IMG/VR virus record: IMGVR_UViG_3300032018_000009
Coordinates: 1-42,877 of that record
Direction: 5' to 3' (one strand)
Origin: a virus
Length of the DNA stretch: 42,877 nt
A program made the position numbers and the translations under genes. Under the pieces are notes generated by a model. The model saw only the letters and a list, made by a program, of their open reading frames with translations. It made no database searches and was not told the DNA's origin. This document shows positions 25,061-31,744 of this stretch, piece after piece (position 1 is the stretch's first letter; each line of letters begins with the position of its first letter).

Positions 25061-25567
25061 TTAATAAACTTTGCTGAAAACAAAATCAAAATCTAAAGTT
25101 TTTAGCTCCTCTTCTGAGAGCACCTTGCCCTCTGGCAATCTTGTTCTGAGGACAAAGTGGAGGGCGCTGTCGCCCTCTCTCATTTTGACTGCTATTCTGT
25201 TATAGGGTATCTCTACCCCTAATAGCTCTGTGAGCACTTTTGCAGTTGCCTCGTGCCCAATTGCCGATACAAAAGAATTTCTTCTGACAAGCCCCTTAGC
25301 GGTTTTCAAGTCAACTTTTAAAATCTCAACCAAATACCGATCCTTCTCTTGCAAATCAACAGGTATAACAAGTGTGTTTAAAATGTAAAGCATACCCGCA
25401 CCTCCTTTTTTTTGATTTTTTTGCTGAGTTATTAACTCCCAGATGCCCTCTTTTAGTAGATCCGACTTCGTTCTCCCGAACATTCGGGCAATCTTGCAAA
25501 GTTTCTGATATAGCTTTGGGTTAACTGCCGTTCCTATTCGCTCTTCTACTGTCTTCATTTTTGGCAT
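25061..25567 (-). CDS. RHH domain fused in frame to AcrIII-1 (DUF1874) viral ring nuclease
   Basis: 168 aa. Residues 1-50 look like a ribbon-helix-helix DNA-binding domain (ERIGTAVNPKLYQKLCKIAR, then MFGRTKSDLLKEGIWELI). From M59 (base 25393) the protein matches the DUF1874/AcrIII-1 family: MLYILNTLVIPVD, FVSAIGHEATAKVLTELLGV, NRIAVKM, RTRLPEGKVLSEEEL. Numbered from M59, His47 lies in GHEATA with R66, R85 and E88 in the positions conserved in SIRV1 gp29. Known family members degrade cyclic tetra-adenylate and so switch off type III CRISPR effectors. An ideal ribosome site (AAGGAGGTG) sits in the linker codons, so a separate 110-aa nuclease is probably also made. Confidence 0.88.
   Translation of the reverse strand: MPKMKTVEERIGTAVNPKLYQKLCKIARMFGRTKSDLLKEGIWELITQQKNQKKGGAGMLYILNTLVIPVDLQEKDRYLVEILKVDLKTAKGLVRRNSFVSAIGHEATAKVLTELLGVEIPYNRIAVKMREGDSALHFVLRTRLPEGKVLSEEELKTLDFDFVFSKVY
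25398..25422 (-). promoter_or_regulatory. Internal ribosome site and A-runs at the RHH/AcrIII-1 junction
   Basis: On the minus strand a run of seven A (25416-25422), TC, and a run of eight A (25406-25413) lead into AAGGAGGTG (25399-25407), 5 bases before ATG at 25393. These bases encode the linker QKNQKKGGAG in the long frame. The A runs are possible slippage or assembly-error sites. Confidence 0.8.
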
Positions 25568-25712
25568 TATTCCCCTCCAAATACTTTTTGCAAAGAAGGT
25601 TTATAGCCCGCTCAAACAACTCTGCATAACTTATTCCTTCTTCTCTACAATAATTATTTATCCGCTCAAGAAACCATCTTGACACTCTAAAAACGATAAT
25701 CCTCTCAGCCAT
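25521..25712 (-). CDS. Ribbon-helix-helix DNA-binding protein
   Basis: A 63-aa protein. AERIIVFRVSRWFLERINNY followed by CREEGISYAELFERAINLL has the beta strand - helix - helix pattern of Arc/CopG/RHH repressors, and a basic tail follows. The last 47 bases overlap the start of the next RHH-AcrIII-1 gene in another frame. It is the first coding gene behind tRNA-Arg. RHH proteins act as dimers, often autoregulating. The palindrome CTTGAC-N11-GTCAAG in the early promoters and the periodic arrays at 33.5 kb are candidate targets (inference). Confidence 0.72.
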   Translation of the reverse strand: MAERIIVFRVSRWFLERINNYCREEGISYAELFERAINLLCKKYLEGNNAKNEDSRRANRNGS

Positions 25713-25731
25713 TCTGTCCTCCCCATAAATA

Positions 25732-25805
25732 AGCCCCTGGGAGGATTTGAACCCCCACCCTTGGGATTAGAAGTCCCATGCTCTGTCCTATTGAGCTACA
25801 GGGGC
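25732..25805 (-). tRNA. tRNA-Arg (anticodon UCU)
   Basis: A complete cloverleaf of 74 nt on the minus strand: acceptor GCCCCTG/CAGGGGC, D stem GCTC/GAGC, anticodon stem TGGGA/TCCCA with loop CTTCTAA (anticodon TCT), variable AGGGT, T stem GGGGG/CCTCC with loop TTCAAAT, discriminator U. No CCA is encoded. It would read AGA, a frequent arginine codon in these genes. Confidence 0.95.
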
Positions 25806-25818
25806 TTTTATCCGTAGT

Positions 25819-25959
25819 TTATCTCTTGATTAATTTTCTAAAATACTTTGCAATTTTTTTCACAATCCCTTGACGACATTCAAAATCCTCTCTCTTGAGA
25901 AAAATCCACCTGCCATCTTTCCACATAGTTAAATACTTAGGGGATTGCATCTCTCTCAT
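25819..25959 (-). CDS. 46-aa protein upstream of tRNA-Arg
   Basis: ATG at 25959 follows AGAGGAGGTGGAGCG, the extended ribosome site shared by many early genes; the longer in-frame start at 26016 lacks one. The product is MREMQSPKYLTMWKDGRWIF, a charged middle with one Cys, and a basic helix (IVKKIAKYFRKLIKR). It ends 13 bases before the tRNA. No family is recognised. Confidence 0.6.
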   Translation of the reverse strand: MREMQSPKYLTMWKDGRWIFLKREDFECRQGIVKKIAKYFRKLIKR

Positions 25960-25979
25960 CGCTCCACCTCCTCTGTTTT

Positions 25980-26183
25980 TTAACTTAAAACTTTTAAATT
26001 GTTTAAATGGTGCCACGCATACTCAAACTCTCTGTCTTCTACATTTGCCTCTAAGTTACAATAGCAATAACTTCCATCAATGAAATAGAACCGAATTTCT
26101 CTCCCTCGAGAGTTTTCTATCAACTCAATAAATTTGACATTTTGCAAATTAACTATCCTTTGCCCAACTTTGATGAACTGCAT
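25980..26183 (-). CDS. Small beta-rich protein (family of 19111 and 23077)
   Basis: A 67-aa protein: MQFIKVGQRIVNLQNVKFIE, then GREIRFYFIDGSYCYCNLEA and a helix (EFEYAWHHLNNLKVL). It matches a widespread short pattern in which a residue-NL.NV.FIE strand is followed by an I.F.FxDG strand pair. It is the first gene behind the consensus promoter at 26210-26238, so it is probably among the more highly expressed early proteins. Function unknown. Confidence 0.68.
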   Translation of the reverse strand: MQFIKVGQRIVNLQNVKFIELIENSRGREIRFYFIDGSYCYCNLEANVEDREFEYAWHHLNNLKVLS

Positions 26184-26209
26184 TGCCCCACCTCCTTTTC
26201 GTTTTTTAA

Positions 26210-26239
26210 ATTATAACTTGACCTTTTCCTTTTGTCAAG
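26210..26239 (-). promoter_or_regulatory. Perfect-consensus sigma70 promoter with embedded palindrome
   Basis: On the minus strand TTGACA (26233-26238), 17 bases, TATAAT (26210-26215). CTTGAC-N11-GTCAAG covers 26217-26239. The 23-bp block differs from the one at 20302-20324 by only one base, which indicates a shared operator. It starts transcription of the 25980 gene, tRNA-Arg, RHH/AcrIII-1 and beyond. Confidence 0.88.
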
Positions 26240-26262
26240 AGGGGGACTTAAAAATCCCCCTC
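26239..26262 (-). terminator. Terminator-like hairpin abutting the promoter
   Basis: GAGGGGGA pairs with TCCCCCTC (26239-26246 and 26255-26262) around the T-rich loop TTTTTAAG. It directly follows the 26271 gene stop and directly precedes the -35 box on the minus strand. It lacks a trailing U run, so it may insulate only partially. Confidence 0.55.
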
Positions 26263-26270
26263 AAGCCTTG

Positions 26271-26768
26271 CTAATGCAACATTTTACTAATTTGGTCAAT
26301 CTTCCCCTCGATGGAGGCTAATACCGACAAGGCAAACTCAGCATTCTCTTTAAATAAAAATATCAGCACTGCATCCCTAATCCCTTCATCCCCTTTCATC
26401 TGAGATATTGTCTCCATATATTCTATAAATTGCTCTTCTAACCGCCTAACCACTTCACTCATCTTAGCCATCTGTATCTCTTTCGGCAATAACGCCGATA
26501 AAAGCAAATACCACATTTCAGCATGGTGCTTCACTTCGACAAAATACATCATAGTTAACCGTATCAGCAACGCTAAAAATTCTTCATCAGTCAGCTCTCC
26601 GCCTTTCCCTTCAAGATACTCAACCGCTCCCATCAGGCACGCTTTCTGGAATGTTTGCTCTTCATCTCTAAACTCAAACTTCTTCAAACTCTCAAGTATC
26701 TTACGACCATTAATCTGATTGTATCTCTCTAAAATCTGCGATAAAAGCTCACTCTTTACATCAACCAT
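26271..26768 (-). CDS. Unknown helical early protein
   Basis: A 165-aa, all-helical protein with an acidic bias. Residues 60-100 are hydrophobic and amphipathic (EEFLALLIRLTMMYFVEVKH, then HAEMWYLLLSALLP), and about 105-125 form a coiled coil. Last gene before the hairpin at 26239-26262, so it closes the first early unit. Ribosome site AGAGGAGGTGCAGCC. No family is recognised. Confidence 0.65.
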   Translation of the reverse strand: MVDVKSELLSQILERYNQINGRKILESLKKFEFRDEEQTFQKACLMGAVEYLEGKGGELTDEEFLALLIRLTMMYFVEVKHHAEMWYLLLSALLPKEIQMAKMSEVVRRLEEQFIEYMETISQMKGDEGIRDAVLIFLFKENAEFALSVLASIEGKIDQISKMLH

Positions 26769-26788
26769 GGCTGCACCTCCTCTTTTTT

Positions 26789-27268
26789 TTATTGATTTTC
26801 AATTATTCCAGCACACATTGCTATCAACTTGTCTTTTTCAAACCACACAAAATATGCTTCCAATTGCTCATTCTTTATCACATATAACTTTGGATTGCTA
26901 CTACATAATGCGCACAAAAAATCTGCATAGATCTTAAGTATTGAAATATCTCGCAATTCCCTATCATAAAAATAATACACAGATTTCTTTTTGTTCTCGA
27001 CCCATACTTGCTTAGATAGAGCAAAAAACACTTCTTCTTTGGCTACTTTACCTTTTTCTACAATTTCGTTAAAAAGCTTCTTGACTTCCCTGTTTTTTAG
27101 TTTGTTAATTATGAAATCTTGATATGGCAAATTGTATCTTTTAAGCACTTCTTTTTTTACTGCCCAGTCAGTGTTGGTAATAAACTTATCTTTAGTTTCA
27201 TACAATCGAGCATACTTACCCCAAGGATCTATCACTCTCAAAAATAACTTTTCTACACTTTTAATCAT
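26789..27268 (-). CDS. Unknown early protein, 159 aa
   Basis: A mixed alpha/beta protein: basic N-terminal half (MIKSVEKLFLRVIDPWGKYA and a KLKNREVKKLFNEIVEKGK helix) and a C-terminal part with strands (KSVYYFYDRELRDISILKIY, then KLYVIKNEQLEAYFVWFEKD). Cysteines cluster near residues 118-121 (CALC). It overlaps the upstream gene by 4 bases. No family is recognised. Confidence 0.62.
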   Translation of the reverse strand: MIKSVEKLFLRVIDPWGKYARLYETKDKFITNTDWAVKKEVLKRYNLPYQDFIINKLKNREVKKLFNEIVEKGKVAKEEVFFALSKQVWVENKKKSVYYFYDRELRDISILKIYADFLCALCSSNPKLYVIKNEQLEAYFVWFEKDKLIAMCAGIIENQ

Positions 27269-27480
27269 CTCTGTCTCCTCCTTCTTTGGTTTTTCTCTTT
27301 TTCAAATCTAATTTTTAATTTTTGCATCACCAACGCCCTGATTTGGTCTTCCCTCCAACCTTTCCAAAGCTTTCTTCCTTCTTCCGTAAATAGCAATTCG
27401 AATAGTTTATTCTCTTCGATTGCCCGCTCTACCACTCTTTCAATACAAGCTTCGGGGAACAGTCTAAAGCTTACAGGCAT
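27265..27480 (-). CDS. Unknown early protein, 71 aa
   Basis: ATG at 27480 is preferred because GGGAGGTGAAGTA lies just upstream; the in-frame ATG at 27501 lies before that site. The product is MPVSFRLFPEACIERVVERA, an acidic helix, and a strongly basic end (KEKNQRRRRQR), possibly nucleic-acid binding. The stop overlaps the next start (ATGA type). No family is recognised. Confidence 0.6.
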   Translation of the reverse strand: MPVSFRLFPEACIERVVERAIEENKLFELLFTEEGRKLWKGWREDQIRALVMQKLKIRFEKEKNQRRRRQR

Positions 27481-27596
27481 TACTTCACCTCCCTCTTGCA
27501 TTTTTACTACTCTGTTTTATACTGCCTATTAACCGCTCCTCCCTCACCGCATAATATCACCCCCTTTCTTGTGGTCTCTCCAAGGCTCCACCTCCC

Positions 27597-27613
27597 GCCC
27601 CCCGCAAGGGGGC
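27597..27613 (-). terminator. G/C hairpin between early genes
   Basis: GCCCCC and GGGGGC pair around a 5-base loop just after the 27624 gene stop on the minus strand. No U tract follows; instead GGGAGGTGGAGCC follows. It may be a weak attenuator or an RNA-stability element. Confidence 0.35.
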
Positions 27614-27623
27614 GTTGCGGTAA

Positions 27624-27857
27624 TTAGTAGCCTAATTCAATCAATTTGTCGAAAAATTTCTCTGCTGTCATTGGGTCCTTGCTTAATTCTACCAAAAACT
27701 TTCCTATCCATTCTAACTCTGTGTATCCTGTATTCTCGAGAATAATCCTCAGACCTTTCATAATATCCCGTATTTCTTCAGCATCATAATTGTCCACTCC
27801 TCCAACTCCAAAGTTGTCCCAAAACCATTTGAACGGATCCTTCTTGCTGATACGCAT
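27624..27857 (-). CDS. Unknown early protein, 77 aa
   Basis: An acidic, helical protein: MRISKKDPFKWFWDNFGVGG, then AEEIRDIMKGLRIILENTGY and a C-terminal helix ending FFDKLIELGY. Ribosome site CTGAGGAGGTGGACT. No cysteines and no membrane segment. No family is recognised. It is followed by the G/C hairpin at 27597-27613. Confidence 0.6.
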   Translation of the reverse strand: MRISKKDPFKWFWDNFGVGGVDNYDAEEIRDIMKGLRIILENTGYTELEWIGKFLVELSKDPMTAEKFFDKLIELGY

Positions 27858-27883
27858 AGTCCACCTCCTCAGTTTTTTTTATT

Positions 27884-28255
27884 CTAAGCTTTCAATGGTC
27901 TTACAAAAATGAAAACATTGCAACCGCTTAGTATCTCATCAGACCGCTCATCCCTATAAACAACCTCTTCAATGCCATGTTTTCTTAAAACAGCCTCTAT
28001 GCCTCTTCTCGTTTTCTCATCCTCTTCCTTTAACCATTCTAAATATTCATACTCTTTTGCCTCGTCTCCTTTTAATCCCTCCTTTTGGAGTTTCAACTCT
28101 AAATCTCTATGCCTGCTCGCTATATCGAAAGTGTAGCGAAGGAGATCTGTATAAATGTCTATTGCCTTATCAAACCTACTTCTGGATATCTTTACTCGGA
28201 ATGTTGCATTTGGATAATACATCTTCAAAATTTTTTTTATTTCTCTACCGTTCAC
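27884..28255 (-). CDS. Unknown early protein, weak LPD29-like N-terminus
   Basis: It starts with GTG at 28255 behind ACAGAGGAGGTGGCGCC. 123 aa. The opening REIKKILKMYYPNATFRVKI followed by a short basic turn and AIDIYTDLL resembles the pattern of the LPD29 domain found in phage polyvalent proteins (helix, FP.v.F.Vr, strand). A charged helix about 50-90 and a C-terminal strand (GCNVFIFVRPL) complete it. The family link is tentative. Confidence 0.58.
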   Translation of the reverse strand: MNGREIKKILKMYYPNATFRVKISRSRFDKAIDIYTDLLRYTFDIASRHRDLELKLQKEGLKGDEAKEYEYLEWLKEEDEKTRRGIEAVLRKHGIEEVVYRDERSDEILSGCNVFIFVRPLKA

Positions 28256-28277
28256 GGCGCCACCTCCTCTGTTTTTT

Positions 28278-28592
28278 TTACTCTGTGTAAATCTCTACCG
28301 TTAGCTTATATGCTTTGTCATTAACAATCTCATACTTTTCAAAAACGTAAATCAAATCTTCGTCATCATAACAGACATCTAACCGCCAGCCTCGAAATTT
28401 ACACTTATCTACCTCTTGTGCTTTTAATCGGACTATAAGCTTACCTGAACCATAATCCTTTGTCGCATACAAATATCCTTCTACGAAAGAAAACTCCTCT
28501 GGCTCTCGTTCAAATGCTTTCATAAAAACTTCTCTGAGCTCTTTTATTCTTCGCTCTTTCATTTTCTCAAAATCATCAAAGACTGTTGTCAT
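28278..28592 (-). CDS. Unknown early protein, 104 aa
   Basis: An N-terminal charged helix (DFEKMKERRIKELREVFMKA) followed by a beta-rich part (FVEGYLYATKDYGSGKLIVR, then DLIYVFEKYEIVNDKAYKL). Ribosome site AAAGGAGGTGGAGCT. The layout is plausible for a small single-domain binding protein. No family is recognised. Confidence 0.6.
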   Translation of the reverse strand: MTTVFDDFEKMKERRIKELREVFMKAFEREPEEFSFVEGYLYATKDYGSGKLIVRLKAQEVDKCKFRGWRLDVCYDDEDLIYVFEKYEIVNDKAYKLTVEIYTE

Positions 28593-28735
28593 AGCTCCAC
28601 CTCCTTTGTCTTTTTACTCTTTCGTTATTTTTTCGTTCTTTCGTCTTTTCGCTCCTTCAGCACGGATCTCTACACTGCATCACTCTCCACCTCCTCCCTC
28701 AGCTCCTGCACCGCTGAGGCACAGGGGCATTGAGT
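28593..28735 (-). other. 143-bp gap with hairpin and octamer-spaced TTCG motifs
   Basis: A perfect 7-bp hairpin CCTCAGC/GCTGAGG lies at 28697-28719, and GGAGGAGGTGGAGAGTG follows it on the minus strand, serving only an 7-codon frame. On the + strand TTCG occurs at 28632, 28640 and 28648, spaced 8 bp, like the array at 33811-33898. No real gene is seen. It probably holds a decayed gene and a leader. Confidence 0.45.
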
Positions 28736-29143
28736 TTATTCTACATACGCTCGCTCTGCCTCTTCTACTATTTCAAAAACGCCCGCTGTATTCTCCCCCC
28801 TCAATTCTCGCATTTTCGCTATGCAATACTCATCCAACTTGTCCTCTGGGAACGCTTCCGCATATTTGAAGATCTTCAATGTAGTTTCTGGGTCGATCTC
28901 AAGAACTCTTCTCGCTCGATTTAACAATGCTTTACTCGGATATATCCAGAAGGGCAATATAACCAATAACGCTTTTTCTATTGGATCATTGGGGAAAATC
29001 CTCAATCTCGGATGCCTACTTCGCAAAGCATATACTCCATCCTCTACTAATACTACTGCTCGATTGCCCCTCGGACAGTGGAGTAAATAGGTAAATGGAT
29101 AATCAAACAATTCATACAGTATTCCCCTCTGCACTACACCCAT
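28736..29143 (-). CDS. Unknown early protein, 135 aa
   Basis: Mixed alpha/beta: GVVQRGILYELFDYPFTYLL, CPRGNRAVVLVEDGVYAL, then helical (LLNRARRVLEIDPETTLKIF) with an acidic C-terminus. The ATG at 29143 lies inside the last codons of the peptidase gene (10-base overlap), whose KEVEP codons supply the ribosome site GGAGGTGGAGCC. Translation is thus coupled. No family is recognised. Confidence 0.62.
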   Translation of the reverse strand: MGVVQRGILYELFDYPFTYLLHCPRGNRAVVLVEDGVYALRSRHPRLRIFPNDPIEKALLVILPFWIYPSKALLNRARRVLEIDPETTLKIFKYAEAFPEDKLDEYCIAKMRELRGENTAGVFEIVEEAERAYVE

Positions 29144-30090
29144 GGCTCCACCTCCTTCATTTTTTGTCTAATGCACTTTGGATGCTCTGGATCTGGACTA
29201 TCTTCCAATTGCCAACAATAATAGCCCACGACCCTGTCCCAATCTAACGCTCCGCAATTCCAACACTCAATTGGGCAATCCTGTTCCTCATTCACCTTTG
29301 TCTCATCATACCACCAGAGGTAACTGCTTTTTTCTACTTTGTTAACTCTTCTACTCTTGCTCTTGCCCTTGCCACTGCTCCGATATGAATAATACGTCCA
29401 CAGGGGTAACTCTGGTAATTCATACCTCTTGTCCCCAAGCTCACTGATTAACTTGGGTATTGTCTTAATTGTGTATTCTAACGCTGGCAAATAAATATAT
29501 TCCGATGTTTTGCTGTGCTCATTAAAGTAACCTGCACTCAAATTCGTTGATGCGACTTTGAAATGCGACCCTAATATACTGATATCACTGAAACTCCCCC
29601 TCTCAATCTGAAAATACTTCTCAACCACTTTGACAAAATCGACTGCGACAATTTCTTCATCATTATAAAACACCGCTTGCCTCATGCCTCTGCGGTCTAT
29701 TTCAATAAAGTAAGGGGTCTCTTGCAACTGCGGACAATCGCAAGCTTCAATCGCCCCCGCTCCGCCACGCTCTTCTAAATCACAAAATAACGCATTGACT
29801 TCTAATTCATTGAACAACTTCATCACCGCATAAACACCCGCTCGGTCATCTCCAGCAATCCCCATTGGAGACCAGAGATATTCTTCGTTGTATAAAATCG
29901 GTCTCTTGCTCCAATTTTTCTCTTCATATACATGGTCAATGTGGGCTACCAAACAAGGTAGCCCTTCGCCCCTATACCATAGCACATAATGCTTTCCACA
30001 TACAGCATAAGGGCGCTTCTTCAACTCTGCAAATAACCTTGCTGTCGGCAATCTCAGAATGCGGATTAATTCATTAACATCAATCTTCAT
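29134..30090 (-). CDS. M28/M20-like zinc metallopeptidase
   Basis: A 318-aa protein with the metal-binding and catalytic order of co-catalytic di-zinc peptidases: H50-x-D52 in VAHIDHV, bridging D81/D82 in GIAGDDRAGVYAV, catalytic E106/E107 in DLEERGGAGA, D132 in IEIDRRG, and a late H192 in NLSAGYFNEHSKTSEY. A zinc-finger-like end follows (CPIECWNCGALDW and a further pair of Cys). It would cleave a peptide or amino-acid bond in the cytoplasm; no signal peptide is seen. Substrate unknown. Such enzymes are uncommon in phages. It is the second main gene of the first early operon. Confidence 0.8.
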   Translation of the reverse strand: MKIDVNELIRILRLPTARLFAELKKRPYAVCGKHYVLWYRGEGLPCLVAHIDHVYEEKNWSKRPILYNEEYLWSPMGIAGDDRAGVYAVMKLFNELEVNALFCDLEERGGAGAIEACDCPQLQETPYFIEIDRRGMRQAVFYNDEEIVAVDFVKVVEKYFQIERGSFSDISILGSHFKVASTNLSAGYFNEHSKTSEYIYLPALEYTIKTIPKLISELGDKRYELPELPLWTYYSYRSSGKGKSKSRRVNKVEKSSYLWWYDETKVNEEQDCPIECWNCGALDWDRVVGYYCWQLEDSPDPEHPKCIRQKMKEVEPWV

Positions 30091-30100
30091 TCTCCACCTC

Positions 30101-31648
30101 CTATTCAGATAATATTTCTCTTAAAACTTGCTCTGCTGGATCTACTACATTTTCATTCTTTGCGAACAATGACGCATGATCCTTACCTTCAAAAGCACTC
30201 TCAATAAACGCCTTCTCTCTGTCATAATAGCAAAATGAACAAATCCCTAATCTAACAATGTTCCTCAATTCTGAGCTTACCAAATAATCTCTAATTAGAT
30301 ACCTCACCTCTCTTCCACACTGCTCGCACTGATAAACCCTCATATGCCTCTCTGCACACCTATCACAAATGTATTCCTCATGCCTCCAACTCCGATACAA
30401 AATCTGATATTCCTGCACCGTTACTTCATCCTCTTCTTCTTTGTCAAAATAGAAAAATTCTCCACATACAGAACACCTCGCCCCTACTTCCAATGCACAA
30501 TCCTCACATAATACTCTATTATCAGGCGTAAATACTGCATAATCTCTACGATAAACCCTCTCACACCTTTCACAGAAGAAATATCCATCCTCATAACACC
30601 TATCACATACAAAACCTACACCATCAATAAATGTCGCATCATCTCTACTAATCAATTCCCCACAATCAGCACACTCAACCATATTTTCTAAGTCATAAAG
30701 ACAATCTGAACATACAATCAATCCGCTTACATCATCACTGGCCGGAGAGTAGTAAATACGCTCATCATATTTTTTCAAATCCTTTACTCTCTCTTCAGCC
30801 CCACACCATAAACAAGTGCTCCACAAATTCTCTAATGCATCTAAAACTTGATCCGAATTCTCATAATGCGCCGGCTCGTATATTACGATACCGTCGCCAT
30901 TGAGATATATTGGCATATCTGGAGTTCTCATTCTAAACTTCACATTTTCAGAAAGATCAAATAATTTCCTCAACAATCTCACAATCGTATACTTGTATCT
31001 TTCATCTTTTAGTTCCACACCTTTACTATAAAAATTCGTCACATATATAGCGTAGGGAGACACTTTATACACCCAGCATCTCCCTACACCAACCTTTGAG
31101 CCATTCTGATAGTGAAATACTACCAGCTTGGCTCTGTCATACTTGCGATCTTCCTTAATCAGCCAGAGGACATTCCCCTCATTACATCCTCCGTCTCTAA
31201 AACATGAATTAGTATCCCCTAAGTCATAGGGGATACCGTAATACTCTCTCTTTCTAAATGCTTCCGCTGGAAACAATCCAGCGAATAATACACCTTCATC
31301 TCCATACATCTTTCTAACAACATTGAGAATTCGAGATAAACTATCATTTGACAATTGTAAATTGCGTTCCTTGCAAATGTTTCGTATGACCTTCTTGAAT
31401 AAGTTCGTCACTGGTTCATTCTTTCCATTTCTAAAATACCTCAAATCCCATTTCCGCTCCTTTGCTTCTTTTTCCACTATCTCATAGAACTCTAAAAACA
31501 ATAAATCAAGGTTCTCACTCCCCACTTCTTCTCTCAAACTCATTAATACCACATCCGTCAACTCCCTCACTTCACAGAGGAGCTCTGCTTTAATCTCCTC
31601 TGCCTCTACTTTCAATGCTTTACTAAATAACTCCTCCCGCTTTACCAT
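30101..31648 (-). CDS. Large zinc-ribbon early protein (ten CxxC motifs)
   Basis: A 515-aa protein. Residues 1-130 are helical and charged; about 130-280 are mixed alpha/beta, including a LGDTNSCFRDGGCNEGNVLW segment. The last 230 residues contain ten CxxC pairs (CLWC, CSDC, CADC, CDRC, CERC, CEDC, CSVC, CDRC, CEQC, CSFC), enough for five zinc ribbons or LIM-like modules. It is the first long gene of the early operon and follows a 19-codon leader frame. Multi-ribbon proteins usually bind nucleic acid or protein partners; host takeover is possible but not shown. Family not recognised. Confidence 0.72.
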   Translation of the reverse strand: MVKREELFSKALKVEAEEIKAELLCEVRELTDVVLMSLREEVGSENLDLLFLEFYEIVEKEAKERKWDLRYFRNGKNEPVTNLFKKVIRNICKERNLQLSNDSLSRILNVVRKMYGDEGVLFAGLFPAEAFRKREYYGIPYDLGDTNSCFRDGGCNEGNVLWLIKEDRKYDRAKLVVFHYQNGSKVGVGRCWVYKVSPYAIYVTNFYSKGVELKDERYKYTIVRLLRKLFDLSENVKFRMRTPDMPIYLNGDGIVIYEPAHYENSDQVLDALENLWSTCLWCGAEERVKDLKKYDERIYYSPASDDVSGLIVCSDCLYDLENMVECADCGELISRDDATFIDGVGFVCDRCYEDGYFFCERCERVYRRDYAVFTPDNRVLCEDCALEVGARCSVCGEFFYFDKEEEDEVTVQEYQILYRSWRHEEYICDRCAERHMRVYQCEQCGREVRYLIRDYLVSSELRNIVRLGICSFCYYDREKAFIESAFEGKDHASLFAKNENVVDPAEQVLREILSE

Positions 31649-31651
31649 AGC

Positions 31652-31711
31652 TCACACCTCCTCATTGTGGGTTTTCTCTCTTTTAACTTTTTCTCTCTCT
31701 TTACTCTCCAT
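31652..31711 (-). CDS. 19-codon leader peptide frame
   Basis: ATG at 31711 has its own site (AGAAGAGGTGGAGCA). The product is MESKEREKVKREKTHNEEV and its stop codon is 3 bases before the ATG of the 515-aa gene. The GAGGAGGTG codons at its end are that gene's ribosome site. It may couple translation of the long gene. It could also be chance. Confidence 0.4.
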   Translation of the reverse strand: MESKEREKVKREKTHNEEV

Positions 31712-31744
31712 TGCTCCACCTCTTCTTCTCTTTTTCTACTGTCT

